A stretch of DNA of 64,000 nt from JAZUCL01 sp045639125 (GCA_045639125.1 JAZUCL010000021.1:61165-125164), one strand, 5' to 3'. Positions 45,384-54,728 are shown, numbered from the stretch's first letter. Translations and numbers: made by a program. The notes: a model not told the origin generated them from the letters alone.

Positions 45384-46313
45384 ATGAGAATATATGAAAA
45401 TTTAGCCGCACTTATTGGCAATACACCTCTTGTAAAGTTGACAAATTACTGTGCAGACAGAAAACTCAATGCCACAATTTTGGCGAAAGTTGAATTTTTT
45501 AATCCGGCAGGAAGTGTCAAAGACAGAGTGGGCAAGGCTATGCTTGATGATGCAGAGGCAAGAGGTCTAATAAAAAAAGGTTCGGTTATTATTGAACCTA
45601 CAAGTGGAAATACAGGCATCGGCTTGGCTGCAGTTGCCGCTTGTCGAGGCTATAAGGTTATACTTACCATGCCTGAAACTATGAGCGTAGAGCGAAGAAA
45701 TCTTTTGAAGGCTTATGGTGCTGAGTTAGTGCTGACTGATGGGGCACTTGGAATGAATGGTGCAATTGCAAAGGCGGAGGAACTTAAAAATACAATACCA
45801 AACAGTTTTATCCCTGGGCAGTTTGAAAACCCTGTAAACCCTGCAGTACATAAAACTACAACAGGTGTTGAAATTTGGAACGATACAGACGGAAAAGTTG
45901 ATATTTTCGTTGCAGGAGTCGGTACAGGCGGAACAATTTCAGGTGTTGGAGCGTATCTTAAATCGAAAAATCCAAACATTAAAATTGTAGCAGTTGAACC
46001 ATTTGACTCGCCCGTACTGTCAGGCGGAACGGCAGGGGCACATAAACTCCAAGGTATTGGTGCAGGATTTGTGCCAAAGACCCTTGACACGTCAATATAT
46101 GACGAGGTGCTGACAGTAAGGCACGAAGATGCGTTTAATACAGGTCGTGCCATTGCAATTAAAGAGGGTATGCTTGTGGGAATTACGTCAGGTGCGGCAG
46201 TATATGCGGCAACTGTCCTTGCAGCACGTGAGGAAAATAGGGGAAAGACTATCGTTGCACTTCTTCCCGATACAGGTGAGAGATACTTGTCGACACCGAT
46301 GTTTTCTGAGTAG
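45384..46313 (+). CDS. cysK: cysteine synthase
   Basis: 309 residues. The start IGNTPLVKLTNYC and the PLP lysine K46 in NPAGSVKDRV, the substrate loop EPTSGNTGIGLA, the PLP phosphate loop VGTGGTISGVG and the closing LLPDTGERYLSTPMF are all typical of CysK. It makes cysteine from O-acetylserine and sulfide. ATG 45384 follows AAAGGAG. It stands alone with its own promoter. Confidence 0.96.
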   Translation: MRIYENLAALIGNTPLVKLTNYCADRKLNATILAKVEFFNPAGSVKDRVGKAMLDDAEARGLIKKGSVIIEPTSGNTGIGLAAVAACRGYKVILTMPETMSVERRNLLKAYGAELVLTDGALGMNGAIAKAEELKNTIPNSFIPGQFENPVNPAVHKTTTGVEIWNDTDGKVDIFVAGVGTGGTISGVGAYLKSKNPNIKIVAVEPFDSPVLSGGTAGAHKLQGIGAGFVPKTLDTSIYDEVLTVRHEDAFNTGRAIAIKEGMLVGITSGAAVYAATVLAAREENRGKTIVALLPDTGERYLSTPMFSE

Positions 46314-46346
46314 TTTTTATTGATAGAAACGAAAGAGAGGATATAT

Positions 46347-46554
46347 ATGCTATTTTCAAAACAGTTTATTCAAACACTTCGGGAAGTGCCGTCTGATACA
46401 AAGACTATCAGTCATATCCTTGCCTTGCGTTCTTCTATTGCTCGACAGCATAGCCATGGAGGGTATTTGCGAACTGAAGTTTAGGGATACAGATGAGGTA
46501 TCGGAAATTTCTATTGACGAGGCTACTGCAATTATAACAAAGTTTTATAAGTGA
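46347..46554 (+). pseudogene. remnant of bacterial-type prolyl-tRNA synthetase (proS), internally deleted
   Basis: A 45-codon frame (46347-46484) with a normal ribosome binding site (GAGAGG) reads MLFSKQFIQTLREVPSDTK..., closely like the N-terminus of type-1 prolyl-tRNA synthetase, then stops. A +1 frame (46456-46554) reads EGICELKFRDTDEVSEISID..., like the enzyme's last ~30 residues. The ~1.5 kb between the two ends is gone, joining them out of frame; the terminator (46563) still follows. The cell must get ProRS elsewhere, presumably another type. Similarity judged by eye. Confidence 0.6.
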
Positions 46555-46562
46555 TACTTTCG

Positions 46563-46595
46563 AGAGTGGAAACGATTTTGTTTTCACTCTTTTTG
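46563..46595 (+). terminator. Rho-independent terminator after the proS remnant
   Basis: AGAGTGGAAAC/GTTTTCACTCT (46563-46573/46580-46590, one G-T pair), then TTTTTG. It lies 8 bp after the remnant's stop. Confidence 0.85.
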
Positions 46596-46663
46596 TATGA
46601 GTAGACAAAAAACGGAAATACTGTGGGTATAAGTAAGTTTTGGTATGAAACGGAGAGAAATAC

Positions 46664-48112
46664 TTGGAACTTGACAACCTTAAAAATGTTGTACTTAGCG
46701 GTGACTTAACTAAGGACATGGAACGAATTAAAGAAATATTTGACAAGGACTTTACATTCAATATGCGATTTATAAATTGTGGTGCACACAATCTTCGCTT
46801 TTGTCTGATTTTCTTTGACGGCATGATTTCAAACGATTTGATAGATGAAAACATCATTCGACCGTTGACTCTATATGATGGCACAAAAGAAATAACTTGT
46901 GCTTTAGATGTGGCAAATTATGTTCTAACTACCGACCAAGCAAATGTGACTGAGTCTTTTGAAGATGCGGTAAATATGTTGCTTCATGGTGACAGCCTTC
47001 TGTTTATGGACGGCTCACGTGAGATTATAGCCAACTCAACAAAAGGGTTTTCTATTAGAGGTGTTGATGAGCCTGACGGCGAAAAACTTGTACGTGGACC
47101 AAGGGAAGGATTTACCGAGTCTATTATGACGAATACGTCACTAATTCGCAGAAAACTTTTGACTACCGATTTGAAATTTGATACTATTTCACCATCTAAA
47201 AGTACAAAGCAATTGATTGCCATCTGTTACTTAGAGTCGGTTGTTGATAAGGCTGTTCTTGCTAAACTTCATGAACGGCTAAAAAAAGTTAAAATTGATA
47301 CGTTACTTGACTCTAACTGCCTTACAGAACTTATTAGGGACGACAAATATTCGCCTTTCAAAACAATCGGCAGTACAGAAAAACCGGATATTGCGGCGGC
47401 GAAACTGTTAGAGGGAAAAATTGTGATTTTAGTTGATGGTACGCCTGTTGCAATGACGTTGCCATTTTTGTTTTTGGAATACTTTCAGACAGGTGATGAC
47501 TACTATATAAATTACGTTTACGGCACCATTTCAAGGCTTTTGCGAATACTGGGTTTTGTTCTTACAATAAGTATACCTGCCGTGTATCTTGCACTTGTGA
47601 CGTATCACTACGAAATAATACCCACAAAACTTTTAATTAGTATATCGGCGGCACGACAGGGAGTGCCATTTCCCACATTTCTTGAGATGATTTTACTGCT
47701 TATTGCATTTGAACTTCTCCGTGAGGCAGGGGCAATGATGCCGGCAAGTGTAGGGCAGGCACTAAGTACGGTTGGTGCAATAGTTGTGGGACAGGCGGCA
47801 GTTGATGCAAGAATTGTAAGTGCTCCCATGGTTATTATTCTTGCACTGACAGGTCTTACGGGAATGATGAGTCCTAAAATGCAAAGCCCTGTACTGCTTG
47901 TCAGACTTATTCTTTTGATATTAGCGGCTATACTTGGACTTTACGGCTATGGATTTGGTATATGTGTGCTGATAATATATCTAATGACGAAACAAAGTTT
48001 TGGTGTGCCGTATATGTCATACTTGACATTTGGTAGAGCCAGTCACTTAAAAGATACGCTGTTGCGTCTGCCAAAGAATCGAAACAGCGGTGAGAGAGGC
48101 GGTAAAGTGTGA
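46664..48112 (+). CDS. GerA-family spore germination protein (A subunit)
   Basis: 482 residues. A soluble N-terminal domain (about 1-270) is followed by membrane segments; conserved pieces are VEGKI-type LLEGKIVILVDGTPVAMTLPFLFLEYFQTGDDYY, the RQGVPFPTFLEMILLLIAFELLREAG block and GQAAVDARIVSAPMVIILALTGL. It is the A component of a nutrient germinant receptor in the spore inner membrane. Start is TTG 46664, with CGGAGAG at 46651-46657; no ATG in frame fits better. The next gene overlaps by 4 bp. Confidence 0.93.
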   Translation: MELDNLKNVVLSGDLTKDMERIKEIFDKDFTFNMRFINCGAHNLRFCLIFFDGMISNDLIDENIIRPLTLYDGTKEITCALDVANYVLTTDQANVTESFEDAVNMLLHGDSLLFMDGSREIIANSTKGFSIRGVDEPDGEKLVRGPREGFTESIMTNTSLIRRKLLTTDLKFDTISPSKSTKQLIAICYLESVVDKAVLAKLHERLKKVKIDTLLDSNCLTELIRDDKYSPFKTIGSTEKPDIAAAKLLEGKIVILVDGTPVAMTLPFLFLEYFQTGDDYYINYVYGTISRLLRILGFVLTISIPAVYLALVTYHYEIIPTKLLISISAARQGVPFPTFLEMILLLIAFELLREAGAMMPASVGQALSTVGAIVVGQAAVDARIVSAPMVIILALTGLTGMMSPKMQSPVLLVRLILLILAAILGLYGYGFGICVLIIYLMTKQSFGVPYMSYLTFGRASHLKDTLLRLPKNRNSGERGGKV

Positions 48113-49143
48113 AGAAAATACTAATACTTGCAACTCTTATTTTGCTCCTTTGCGGTTGCGAAAGTTACAAGGAACTTGACAGAATGGAAATTGTTGCAGG
48201 ACTTTATATGGATACTGCTGAAACAAATATACTTCGACTAACTGCGGAAACGGTCTCCTTTGACAAAGGGGAGGAACAACCTCGTGTATACGTGGCAGAG
48301 GGTGTTGGTATACGTGAATGTCTTACTCGTATGATGGAACAATGCTCAAATGAACTGTATTTAAGTCACATGGAAGTCATTGTGCTTAGCCGTGAATTTG
48401 CAACAAATCGTCTTTCGGAATTGACAGAGCATATTCTTCGTGACAACAGCATACGACTTGCAACTGCTATAGTAATTGCAAAAGATGGTCAAGCAGGACA
48501 ACTTGTAGTAGATAATGATGGTAAAGAGATTATATCCTATAATTTGTCAAATCTTTTAGAAAATAGTAAAAACACAGGCAGAAGTATTCACAAAGAGGGG
48601 TATATTGCAATTCGTCAGTTGCTTGATGTGGGAAATACTACAACTTTGCCTGTTGTTGAGGGAGATAGCAATTCATTAAAAACGGCTGGCTGTGTCGTGG
48701 TAGGCGAAAAGGGAATGTTATTTCTTGACGAGGAGGAAACGATGCTTCTAAATATTTTGTCAAACGATTTTACAAAAGGAAGTATCGGAGTAGATTTTTT
48801 AGGTGAACCTCTTGCTGTCAGTATAAAGGAATGTAAAACTGATATTTGTACTGACACATCGGAAATCGCCACGGTACAGTATAAGGCGAAAACAGAGTTT
48901 GAGTTGGAAACGGCACGAAAATTACAAGATGACGAGGCAGAAAATATGGTGCGAAAACACCTTTGCGATGGTGCATATCGTCTGTATGACCGTCTTAGAG
49001 AATACGACTTAGATGCGTTAGGCGTAATTCGCCTACTTAAAGCCCAGCATCCTGAAACGTTTAGAGTGATAGGGGAAAATGGTTTTCAAAACTCGCAACT
49101 TGTATTTGATGTCAATATGCGTGTAGGGGAGGCAATAACATAG
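48109..49143 (+). CDS. Ger(x)C-family spore germination lipoprotein
   Basis: 344 residues. Signal with lipobox LLLCGC (Cys 17) then ESYKELDRMEIVAGLYMD, the family start; later blocks EVIVLSREFATN and TLPVVEGDS fit GerAC/GerBC/GerKC. It is the C component of the germinant receptor. Start is GTG 48109, overlapping the gerA-like stop (GTGTGA). It overlaps the small gene downstream by one base. Confidence 0.92.
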   Translation: MKKILILATLILLLCGCESYKELDRMEIVAGLYMDTAETNILRLTAETVSFDKGEEQPRVYVAEGVGIRECLTRMMEQCSNELYLSHMEVIVLSREFATNRLSELTEHILRDNSIRLATAIVIAKDGQAGQLVVDNDGKEIISYNLSNLLENSKNTGRSIHKEGYIAIRQLLDVGNTTTLPVVEGDSNSLKTAGCVVVGEKGMLFLDEEETMLLNILSNDFTKGSIGVDFLGEPLAVSIKECKTDICTDTSEIATVQYKAKTEFELETARKLQDDEAENMVRKHLCDGAYRLYDRLREYDLDALGVIRLLKAQHPETFRVIGENGFQNSQLVFDVNMRVGEAIT

Positions 49144-49343
49144 TGTGGCTTACGTCAATTTCTGCTATCGCCGTATTATTTGGTGAGGCTCGTACACTAC
49201 TTATAAAAGGAAGTGGACGAACTAAAGTGGTGTATTTTACTGTGTTAATAATCGGGATTGTCTTGACGGCTATAGGTGAACTTGATATGAAACGAGAAAT
49301 AATTTCATGCCTTTCAAAGTTTATGGAGTGGAGTAGAGGCTGA
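49143..49343 (+). CDS. small membrane protein in the ger operon
   Basis: 66 residues, start GTG 49143, immediately after the gerC-like stop, and its own stop overlaps the next start (TGATG). One or two hydrophobic segments (SISAIAVLFGEA, VVYFTVLIIGIVLTAIG), C-terminal basic and acidic stretch. I do not recognise a family. Tight coupling on both sides suggests a real gene, perhaps a fourth small receptor subunit similar in place to the D proteins of some ger operons (inference). Confidence 0.7.
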   Translation: MWLTSISAIAVLFGEARTLLIKGSGRTKVVYFTVLIIGIVLTAIGELDMKREIISCLSKFMEWSRG

Positions 49344-50416
49344 TGACAAAAACAATCAAAGGTCGAAATCTTATTATAATCAGTACACTGTATTTGTTAA
49401 GTGGTACTATTGTGCGTGGCGGAAACGGTGAAGCACAAAGAGATGTGTGGCTGTCAATGCTTGTAAATTTAGCAGTTTTTACGATAGTCACTTTACTTTA
49501 CTGTTACGTGTGTAAAAAGTATCCGCAAAAGAATTTGTTTTCTATGTTCTACACTACACTTCCCAAATTAGCGGCTGTAGTTGTTAGTGTGTTCTATATA
49601 GGGTATGGTCTGCTAATTGGTGCGATGTCATGGGGTAACTTTACCCAGTTTACATCTCAACACATTCTCACTGATTCCAAAGGCTATGTTGCAGTTTTTT
49701 TTCTTGCTTTAGTTTGTATTTATGGTGCAAAGAAAGGTATACATGTTGTCGGGCAGTATGCATCATTTATTTTCCCGTTTGTTGTACTGATACTTGCCGT
49801 TACTCTCGGGTTAAGTATACGTCACATGGACTTTTACGAACTTCTTCCTGTGTGCTATGATGCAAGTTCGTTTTGGAATGAATCTTTGACATTGACTGCG
49901 TTTCCTTTCGGTGATACGATACTCTTATTTGCCGTATACGAAGCACTTGATAAGAAAGATATTTCACCAAAACATTTTGCCTGGGGTGTGTGGTTTGCCT
50001 TTGGTATTTTAACTCTTATTATGGTGCGAAATGTCGCCGTTCTCGGTGCTCCTGTGTTGTCACAAGTAAGATACGCCACATATCATGCTATGGGTGTTGT
50101 GGGAGTAGAAGACTTTTTCAAACGCATCGAAATACTGCTTACATTTGCAGTGATATTCTGTGACGTTGTTAAGGGCGTAATCGCATTACTGTTTGTATGT
50201 CAAGGTATATGCCGTGTGTTTTCCGTTGAAAGTCCAAAGGTGTTTGTTATCCCTACAACATTTTTGATGGCCGGAATTTCGCTGTTGGCGTTTGACACAA
50301 ATCAAAGTGCCGATATAATGCTTAATGTACTACGTTTAATTTCTTTACCAATACAACTTTTGCCCATAGGTCTTATTACCTGTGGTAATGTGAGAAAAAA
50401 ACGCAGAAATGAGTAG
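49343..50416 (+). CDS. GerB-family spore germination permease
   Basis: 357 residues, about ten membrane helices of the APC-like GerAB/ArcD/ProY family, with the typical FPFGDTILLFAVYEAL and LGAPVLSQVRYAT-like segments. It is the germinant-binding B component of the receptor. ATG 49343 overlaps the preceding stop. It closes the A-C-small-B operon; no terminator is obvious before the next promoter at 50438. Confidence 0.92.
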   Translation: MTKTIKGRNLIIISTLYLLSGTIVRGGNGEAQRDVWLSMLVNLAVFTIVTLLYCYVCKKYPQKNLFSMFYTTLPKLAAVVVSVFYIGYGLLIGAMSWGNFTQFTSQHILTDSKGYVAVFFLALVCIYGAKKGIHVVGQYASFIFPFVVLILAVTLGLSIRHMDFYELLPVCYDASSFWNESLTLTAFPFGDTILLFAVYEALDKKDISPKHFAWGVWFAFGILTLIMVRNVAVLGAPVLSQVRYATYHAMGVVGVEDFFKRIEILLTFAVIFCDVVKGVIALLFVCQGICRVFSVESPKVFVIPTTFLMAGISLLAFDTNQSADIMLNVLRLISLPIQLLPIGLITCGNVRKKRRNE

Positions 50417-50437
50417 TTTGTAAAATATGAAAAACTG

Positions 50438-50466
50438 TATACAAATGAGTCAAGTTATGGTATAAT
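50438..50466 (+). promoter_or_regulatory. extended -10 promoter of the M50 protease-scpAB operon
   Basis: TGGTATAAT (50458-50466) is an extended -10. The hexamer 17 bp upstream (TATACA, 50438-50443) is a weak -35. It is 79 bp before the start. Confidence 0.55.
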
Positions 50467-50544
50467 GTTATATAGACGGTTTGTATTGAGAAAAATTATG
50501 TATTTCTGCGATATTCGTTAATGTTGTATTGGGGGTGACGTTCA

Positions 50545-51183
50545 TTGGATTTTTTGGGTATGGCTATCGGCTGGCTACAAACTATTCCTGCCGTTTTGAT
50601 TGCTTTGACATTCCATGAATACTGTCACGGATATATAGCATATCTTCTTGGAGACCCAACAGCCAAGCAATCGGGACGATTGACACTAAATCCTCTTAAA
50701 CATATTGACCCTATTGGTCTTATCTGTATGATTGTTGCTCGCTTTGGTTGGGCAAAGCCTGTGCCTGTCAATATGTATTATTTCAAAAAACCGAAGCGTG
50801 ATATGGCACTTGTTGCTTTTGCAGGCCCTCTTTCAAATTTGCTGTTAGGATTTGTGTGCGTGATTATTTATTATGCCATTAGGTTGTATGCACCAGACTA
50901 TGCTATCATATCGGCATTTGCACAGTTTACAGCAACTCTTGCAGTGCTGAATGTGGGTTTTGCGGTGTTTAATATGATACCACTTCCACCACTGGACGGC
51001 TCACGAATTTTAGGGCTGATTGTGCCAAATCATATCTACTATAAAGTGATGCACTACGAGCAGTATATACAACTTGCCTTTATGCTGTTACTGTTTACCG
51101 GCATATTGTCAACTCCGTTAAACTATGCTCGTATGTTCGTCATGAACGGAATTGAGAGCGTTGTACAATGGATCATGCTGTAA
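50545..51183 (+). CDS. site-2 protease family (M50) membrane metalloprotease
   Basis: 212 residues. The zinc motif H24-E25-Y-C-H28 is in the first helix and NMIPLPPLDGSRIL near residue 145 supplies the third ligand aspartate. About five membrane helices. Family members cleave transmembrane proteins; substrate unknown. Start is TTG 50545 with GGGGGTG at 50531-50537. The stop lies 16 bp inside scpA, so translation is coupled; the same M50-scpA-scpB order is common in Firmicutes. Confidence 0.92.
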   Translation: MDFLGMAIGWLQTIPAVLIALTFHEYCHGYIAYLLGDPTAKQSGRLTLNPLKHIDPIGLICMIVARFGWAKPVPVNMYYFKKPKRDMALVAFAGPLSNLLLGFVCVIIYYAIRLYAPDYAIISAFAQFTATLAVLNVGFAVFNMIPLPPLDGSRILGLIVPNHIYYKVMHYEQYIQLAFMLLLFTGILSTPLNYARMFVMNGIESVVQWIML

Positions 51184-51935
51184 CATTTAAGATTGACGTA
51201 TTTGAGGGACCGTTAGACCTTTTACTTCATTTGTTGTCTAAGAACAAGGTCGAAATTACGGATATTCCTGTTGCAATGATTTTGGATCAATACATGGAGT
51301 ATCTTGATGCCATGGCACAACTTGATATGGAAATTGCAAGTGAATTTATTGTCATGGCGGCACAACTCATTTTAATTAAATCTCGTATTCTTCTGCCAAA
51401 GCCTGTGGGTGAGGACGAAGAAGATCCACGTGAGGCTCTTGTACGTAGTTTGCTTGAATATCAGCGGTACAAAGAGGCGTCGTCATTTTTCAAATCACGT
51501 TGTGAACGTGGTTTTGATTTGATAGTTCACCAAATGGAGCCTCTTGAACCTATACGTGAGTATACATATCACCATAATTTGGAGGAACTTCTCCGTGCCG
51601 TTCGTGTTATGTCTGAAAGAACACGACTTATGCAACCGCCGTCAAGGGAAACGTTTGATGGAATTGTTGGCGTTGAACCTGTTCCGGTTGAGGAAAAGGT
51701 CAAGGAAGTTTTGAAGAAATTGATTTTAACAAAGAGCGTACCATTTAAGTCAGTATTTCGTCATGCAGAGAGTAAGAGTGAGGTAGTTGCTATATTCTTA
51801 GCAGTTTTGGAACTTCTCAACTCAAAGCGTGTACAACCTGTAGACGAAAGCGACGATTATGTTCTCGTACTGTCAGACGGAACGGAAAAGGAGGCAGAAA
51901 ACAACGATGGAAACAGCAGTGGAAACAAGGAATGA
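51168..51935 (+). CDS. scpA: segregation and condensation protein A
   Basis: 255 residues. The start FKIDVFEGPLDLLLHLLSKNKVEITDIPV and EFIVMAAQLILIKSRILLP are diagnostic. ScpA is the kleisin bridging the SMC dimer in bacterial condensin. It overlaps the M50 gene upstream and scpB downstream by 29 bp, consistent with a stoichiometric complex. The tail is acidic (DESDDYVLVLSDGTEKEAENN). Confidence 0.96.
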   Translation: MDHAVTFKIDVFEGPLDLLLHLLSKNKVEITDIPVAMILDQYMEYLDAMAQLDMEIASEFIVMAAQLILIKSRILLPKPVGEDEEDPREALVRSLLEYQRYKEASSFFKSRCERGFDLIVHQMEPLEPIREYTYHHNLEELLRAVRVMSERTRLMQPPSRETFDGIVGVEPVPVEEKVKEVLKKLILTKSVPFKSVFRHAESKSEVVAIFLAVLELLNSKRVQPVDESDDYVLVLSDGTEKEAENNDGNSSGNKE

Positions 51936-52458
51936 CATAGAACTTGAAGCGTGTGTTGAGGCGATACTGTTTGCCTCCGGTGACCCTATTGCAATAGATC
52001 GTATTGCTGCCGCCGCTGAGGTAACGGTCGAAGAATGTGTAGAGGCGATAGAGGCTCTTAAAAACCGATACCAATATGAAAATCGTGGACTTCGTATCGT
52101 TGCAATGAACGACAAATATCAAATGTGTTCCGAATCACGTTTCGCACCTGCTATACGTAGGGCACTTGAAACGAGAAAGCCACCGATGCTTAGTCAAACG
52201 GCGATTGAAGTATTGTCTATTGTGGCGTACTCACAGCCTACAACAAAATCATATATTGAAAGAGTTAGAGGCGTAGACAGTTCATATACCGTAAACTCCT
52301 TGGCTGATAAAGGTATTATTGAGGAGTGTGGACGAATGGATGCTCCCGGAAGACCTGCACTTTATAGGACTACAGACAGTTTCTTACGTATATTTGGCAT
52401 TTCCTCTTTGGACGAGTTGCCGAAATTACCTGAAAACTTGACTATGCCTGAAGAATAA
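51907..52458 (+). CDS. scpB: segregation and condensation protein B
   Basis: 183 residues with two winged-helix domains: ACVEAILFASGDPIAIDRIA and the second with LSQTAIEVLSIVAYSQPTTKSYIERVRGVDS. It dimerises and binds ScpA in the SMC complex. ATG 51907 is used, with AAAAGGAGG at 51887-51895; the frame is open further upstream within scpA, which is not needed. Confidence 0.95.
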   Translation: METAVETRNDIELEACVEAILFASGDPIAIDRIAAAAEVTVEECVEAIEALKNRYQYENRGLRIVAMNDKYQMCSESRFAPAIRRALETRKPPMLSQTAIEVLSIVAYSQPTTKSYIERVRGVDSSYTVNSLADKGIIEECGRMDAPGRPALYRTTDSFLRIFGISSLDELPKLPENLTMPEE

Positions 52459-52459
52459 T

Positions 52460-53077
52460 ATGATTACTTTCCTTATAATTGTCGGTGTAATTTTGCTGAT
52501 TGGTGCTGTACGAATTGGCGGTACAATTACATATCGTAACGATGTGTTTAATGTAAAAGTACGCATTTGCGGTATTCCAATTACCATATATCCCAAAAAA
52601 CAAAGAGATAAAAAGACGACAAACGAAAAGAAAACTAAAAAGCAGAAAGCAGAAAAACGAAAGATTGAACGAAGTGAAATAAAGGAATGGATCGTATTTG
52701 CACGGGATATGCTACTAATATTGAAACGACGGTTTCCTCATCTATGGCGATCTTTTGCAGTCACTCGATTTTATGGTGTCGTTATAATTGCTACCTCTGA
52801 TGCGGCACAGACGGCAGACCTTTACGGAAAAACCTGTGCGGTAGTAAGTGCATTGTATCCGGTATACATGGAAGCACTTCACATAAAAAAACATGATGTA
52901 ACAATAGACGTAGACTTTTCATCTGATAAATTACGAATTGAAGCGGAGATTAAAGCACATATTACTCTCGGTGCGTTGCTCGTATTTGTGCTTACCGCAG
53001 GATACGGAGCGTTAAAAGGATTTCTAAAAATGAACAATAGAAAAAATTTAGATAAGGCGGTGCAAAATAATGAGTAA
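52460..53077 (+). CDS. DUF2953 family protein (YtfI-like)
   Basis: 205 residues: one membrane helix at the N-terminus (LIIVGVILLIGAVRIGG), a very basic lysine-rich stretch (KKQRDKKTTNEKKTKKQKAEKR), then a conserved part and a second hydrophobic segment near residue 175. In B. subtilis the homologue ytfI precedes ytfJ (gerW), as here. Function unknown, sporulation-linked by neighbourhood. It overlaps gerW by 8 bp. Confidence 0.85.
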   Translation: MITFLIIVGVILLIGAVRIGGTITYRNDVFNVKVRICGIPITIYPKKQRDKKTTNEKKTKKQKAEKRKIERSEIKEWIVFARDMLLILKRRFPHLWRSFAVTRFYGVVIIATSDAAQTADLYGKTCAVVSALYPVYMEALHIKKHDVTIDVDFSSDKLRIEAEIKAHITLGALLVFVLTAGYGALKGFLKMNNRKNLDKAVQNNE

Positions 53078-53492
53078 CAGCGTAAATGATGTAATGGGAA
53101 TTACAATGGACAAAATTCGTGAGATGGTTGATGTCAATACTATCATTGGAACACCAATTGTAACAAACGATGGCACAACTCTTATTCCAATCTCTCGTGT
53201 AAGTTTTGGGTTTGGTTCTGGAGGTACTGATTTCAATAAGGGCGGCACTCCTTCCAATGACATAAAGTTTGGTGCAGGCGGTGCGGCTGGTGTCAGCATT
53301 ACTCCTATATCTTTCCTTGTAGTATCAAATGGAAATGTAAAAATGCTTCCAATTGGTGCACCTGCGTCTACTTCAGTTGACCGTATTGTAGATTTAATTC
53401 CTGAAGTTGTAGATAAGATTTCATCTCTTATTAAAAAGAATAAAGAAAATGACGTTGAGTTTATCAGAGAGATAAGCAATACAGAAGAATAA
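53070..53492 (+). CDS. gerW: GerW (YtfJ) family spore protein
   Basis: 140 residues, with DVNTIIGTPIVTNDGTTLIPISRVSFGF and a glycine-rich GSGGTDFNKGGTPS and GAGGAAGVSITPISFL stretch, typical of YtfJ. It is made in the forespore and helps germination in B. subtilis. ATG 53070 overlaps the DUF2953 gene. A terminator follows at 53511. Confidence 0.93.
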   Translation: MSNSVNDVMGITMDKIREMVDVNTIIGTPIVTNDGTTLIPISRVSFGFGSGGTDFNKGGTPSNDIKFGAGGAAGVSITPISFLVVSNGNVKMLPIGAPASTSVDRIVDLIPEVVDKISSLIKKNKENDVEFIREISNTEE

Positions 53493-53510
53493 GCATATCT
53501 GCAATTTGTG

Positions 53511-53544
53511 AGCATATCCTTTCATGAGGATATGCTCTTTTTTG
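53511..53544 (+). terminator. Rho-independent terminator after gerW
   Basis: Perfect 10-bp stem GAGCATATCC/GGATATGCTC (53511-53520/53529-53538), then TTTTTT. The carboxypeptidase ribosome binding site (GGAGGT) begins just 8 bp later and no new promoter is visible. Confidence 0.9.
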
Positions 53545-53557
53545 TGGAGGTAATGTC

Positions 53558-54679
53558 ATGAAACGCCTGATTTCTTTAATTGTCGCCTTAATTTGCTCGG
53601 TTTCATTTATACTGTCTGACACATATTGCGACAGCGTACAAGTGTCGGCTGCGTCCGCCGTTTTATACGATCCGCTAAGCGATACATTTTTATATGACAA
53701 AAATGGAACTCAGAAACATTTAATAGCAAGTACAACAAAAATTATGACGGCACTTGTTGTACTTGAAATTGGAGATTTGGAACGTGTAGTTGAGATAAAA
53801 CCTGAACACGTAAGAGTAGAGGGCTCATCTATGTATCTTAAAGTCGGGGAGAAAATAACTGTACGAGAACTTTTATACGGACTTTTGTTGATGTCAGGTA
53901 ATGATGCAGGACTCACTCTTGCCTATGTGTATGGTGATGGAAGTGTAGAGGACTTTGTTAAAAAAATGAATGAAACAGCAAAAAGGCTTAATCTTAACAA
54001 CACTTCATTTGCAAATCCCCACGGACTTGATCACAAAGACCACTACTCAACGGCACAGGATATGGCTCGGCTTGGAGCATACGCTATGGATAATGAGGAG
54101 TTTTATGAGATTGTATCTACGAAAGTGCATAAGTCACAGACAAGACAGATGAAAAATCACAATAGGCTTTTGTGGCGTGTTGACGGTGCTGTTGGTATAA
54201 AGACCGGATTTACAAAGAAGGCAGGTCGATGTCTTGTAAGTGCGTGTGAAAGAAACGGCAGACGTTTTATTGCAGTAACTCTCAACGCACCAAACGATTG
54301 GAATGACCATGAAATTATGTATCAGCAGGCTTACAGTACACTAAACAATGTTAATCTCTGTGAAGAAAACTCAGTTGCTTTTGTCATGCCGGTTATGTCT
54401 GGATATTCAAGTGGTGCAAATGTAGTATACAGTGAATCGTGTAGTGTAATGTTGTCGGAAAAGCAGAAAAAACACGTTAGGGTTTTGTATCGTGCCCCTT
54501 CGTTTGTGTACGCACCGATTGTTAAAGGTCAGAGGGCAGGTGAGGCTGAATTTGAGATAAATGGAACGGTAATTGCTCGTGTTCCACTTAAATATGAAAC
54601 TACAGTGGCGGAAATTATGCAAAATGAAACGACAAAAAAGAAAGGACTATTTGAAATTTTCGCAGAATTATTTGGGTAG
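53558..54679 (+). CDS. D-alanyl-D-alanine carboxypeptidase (low-molecular-weight PBP)
   Basis: 373 residues. Signal peptide to about residue 32, then the active-site motifs S58-T-T-K61, S113-G-N115 and K215-T-G. These and the C-terminal beta-rich domain fit the DacB/DacF (S11) family, which trims cell-wall or cortex peptides. Neighbouring gerW suggests a sporulation-type enzyme, but vegetative function is equally possible. ATG 53558 follows TGGAGGT. The following terminator hairpin is interlocked with the next promoter. Confidence 0.9.
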   Translation: MKRLISLIVALICSVSFILSDTYCDSVQVSAASAVLYDPLSDTFLYDKNGTQKHLIASTTKIMTALVVLEIGDLERVVEIKPEHVRVEGSSMYLKVGEKITVRELLYGLLLMSGNDAGLTLAYVYGDGSVEDFVKKMNETAKRLNLNNTSFANPHGLDHKDHYSTAQDMARLGAYAMDNEEFYEIVSTKVHKSQTRQMKNHNRLLWRVDGAVGIKTGFTKKAGRCLVSACERNGRRFIAVTLNAPNDWNDHEIMYQQAYSTLNNVNLCEENSVAFVMPVMSGYSSGANVVYSESCSVMLSEKQKKHVRVLYRAPSFVYAPIVKGQRAGEAEFEINGTVIARVPLKYETTVAEIMQNETTKKKGLFEIFAELFG

Positions 54680-54728
54680 TTGTTGCAATTTTAGGGGTTA
54701 AATGAAAAATTTAGCGGAAAATATGAAA

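Noticed and set aside
46596..46663. Forespore sigma-G promoter for the ger operon
   Set aside because: Expected biologically, but no convincing -35/-10 pair at correct spacing in this 68-bp gap.
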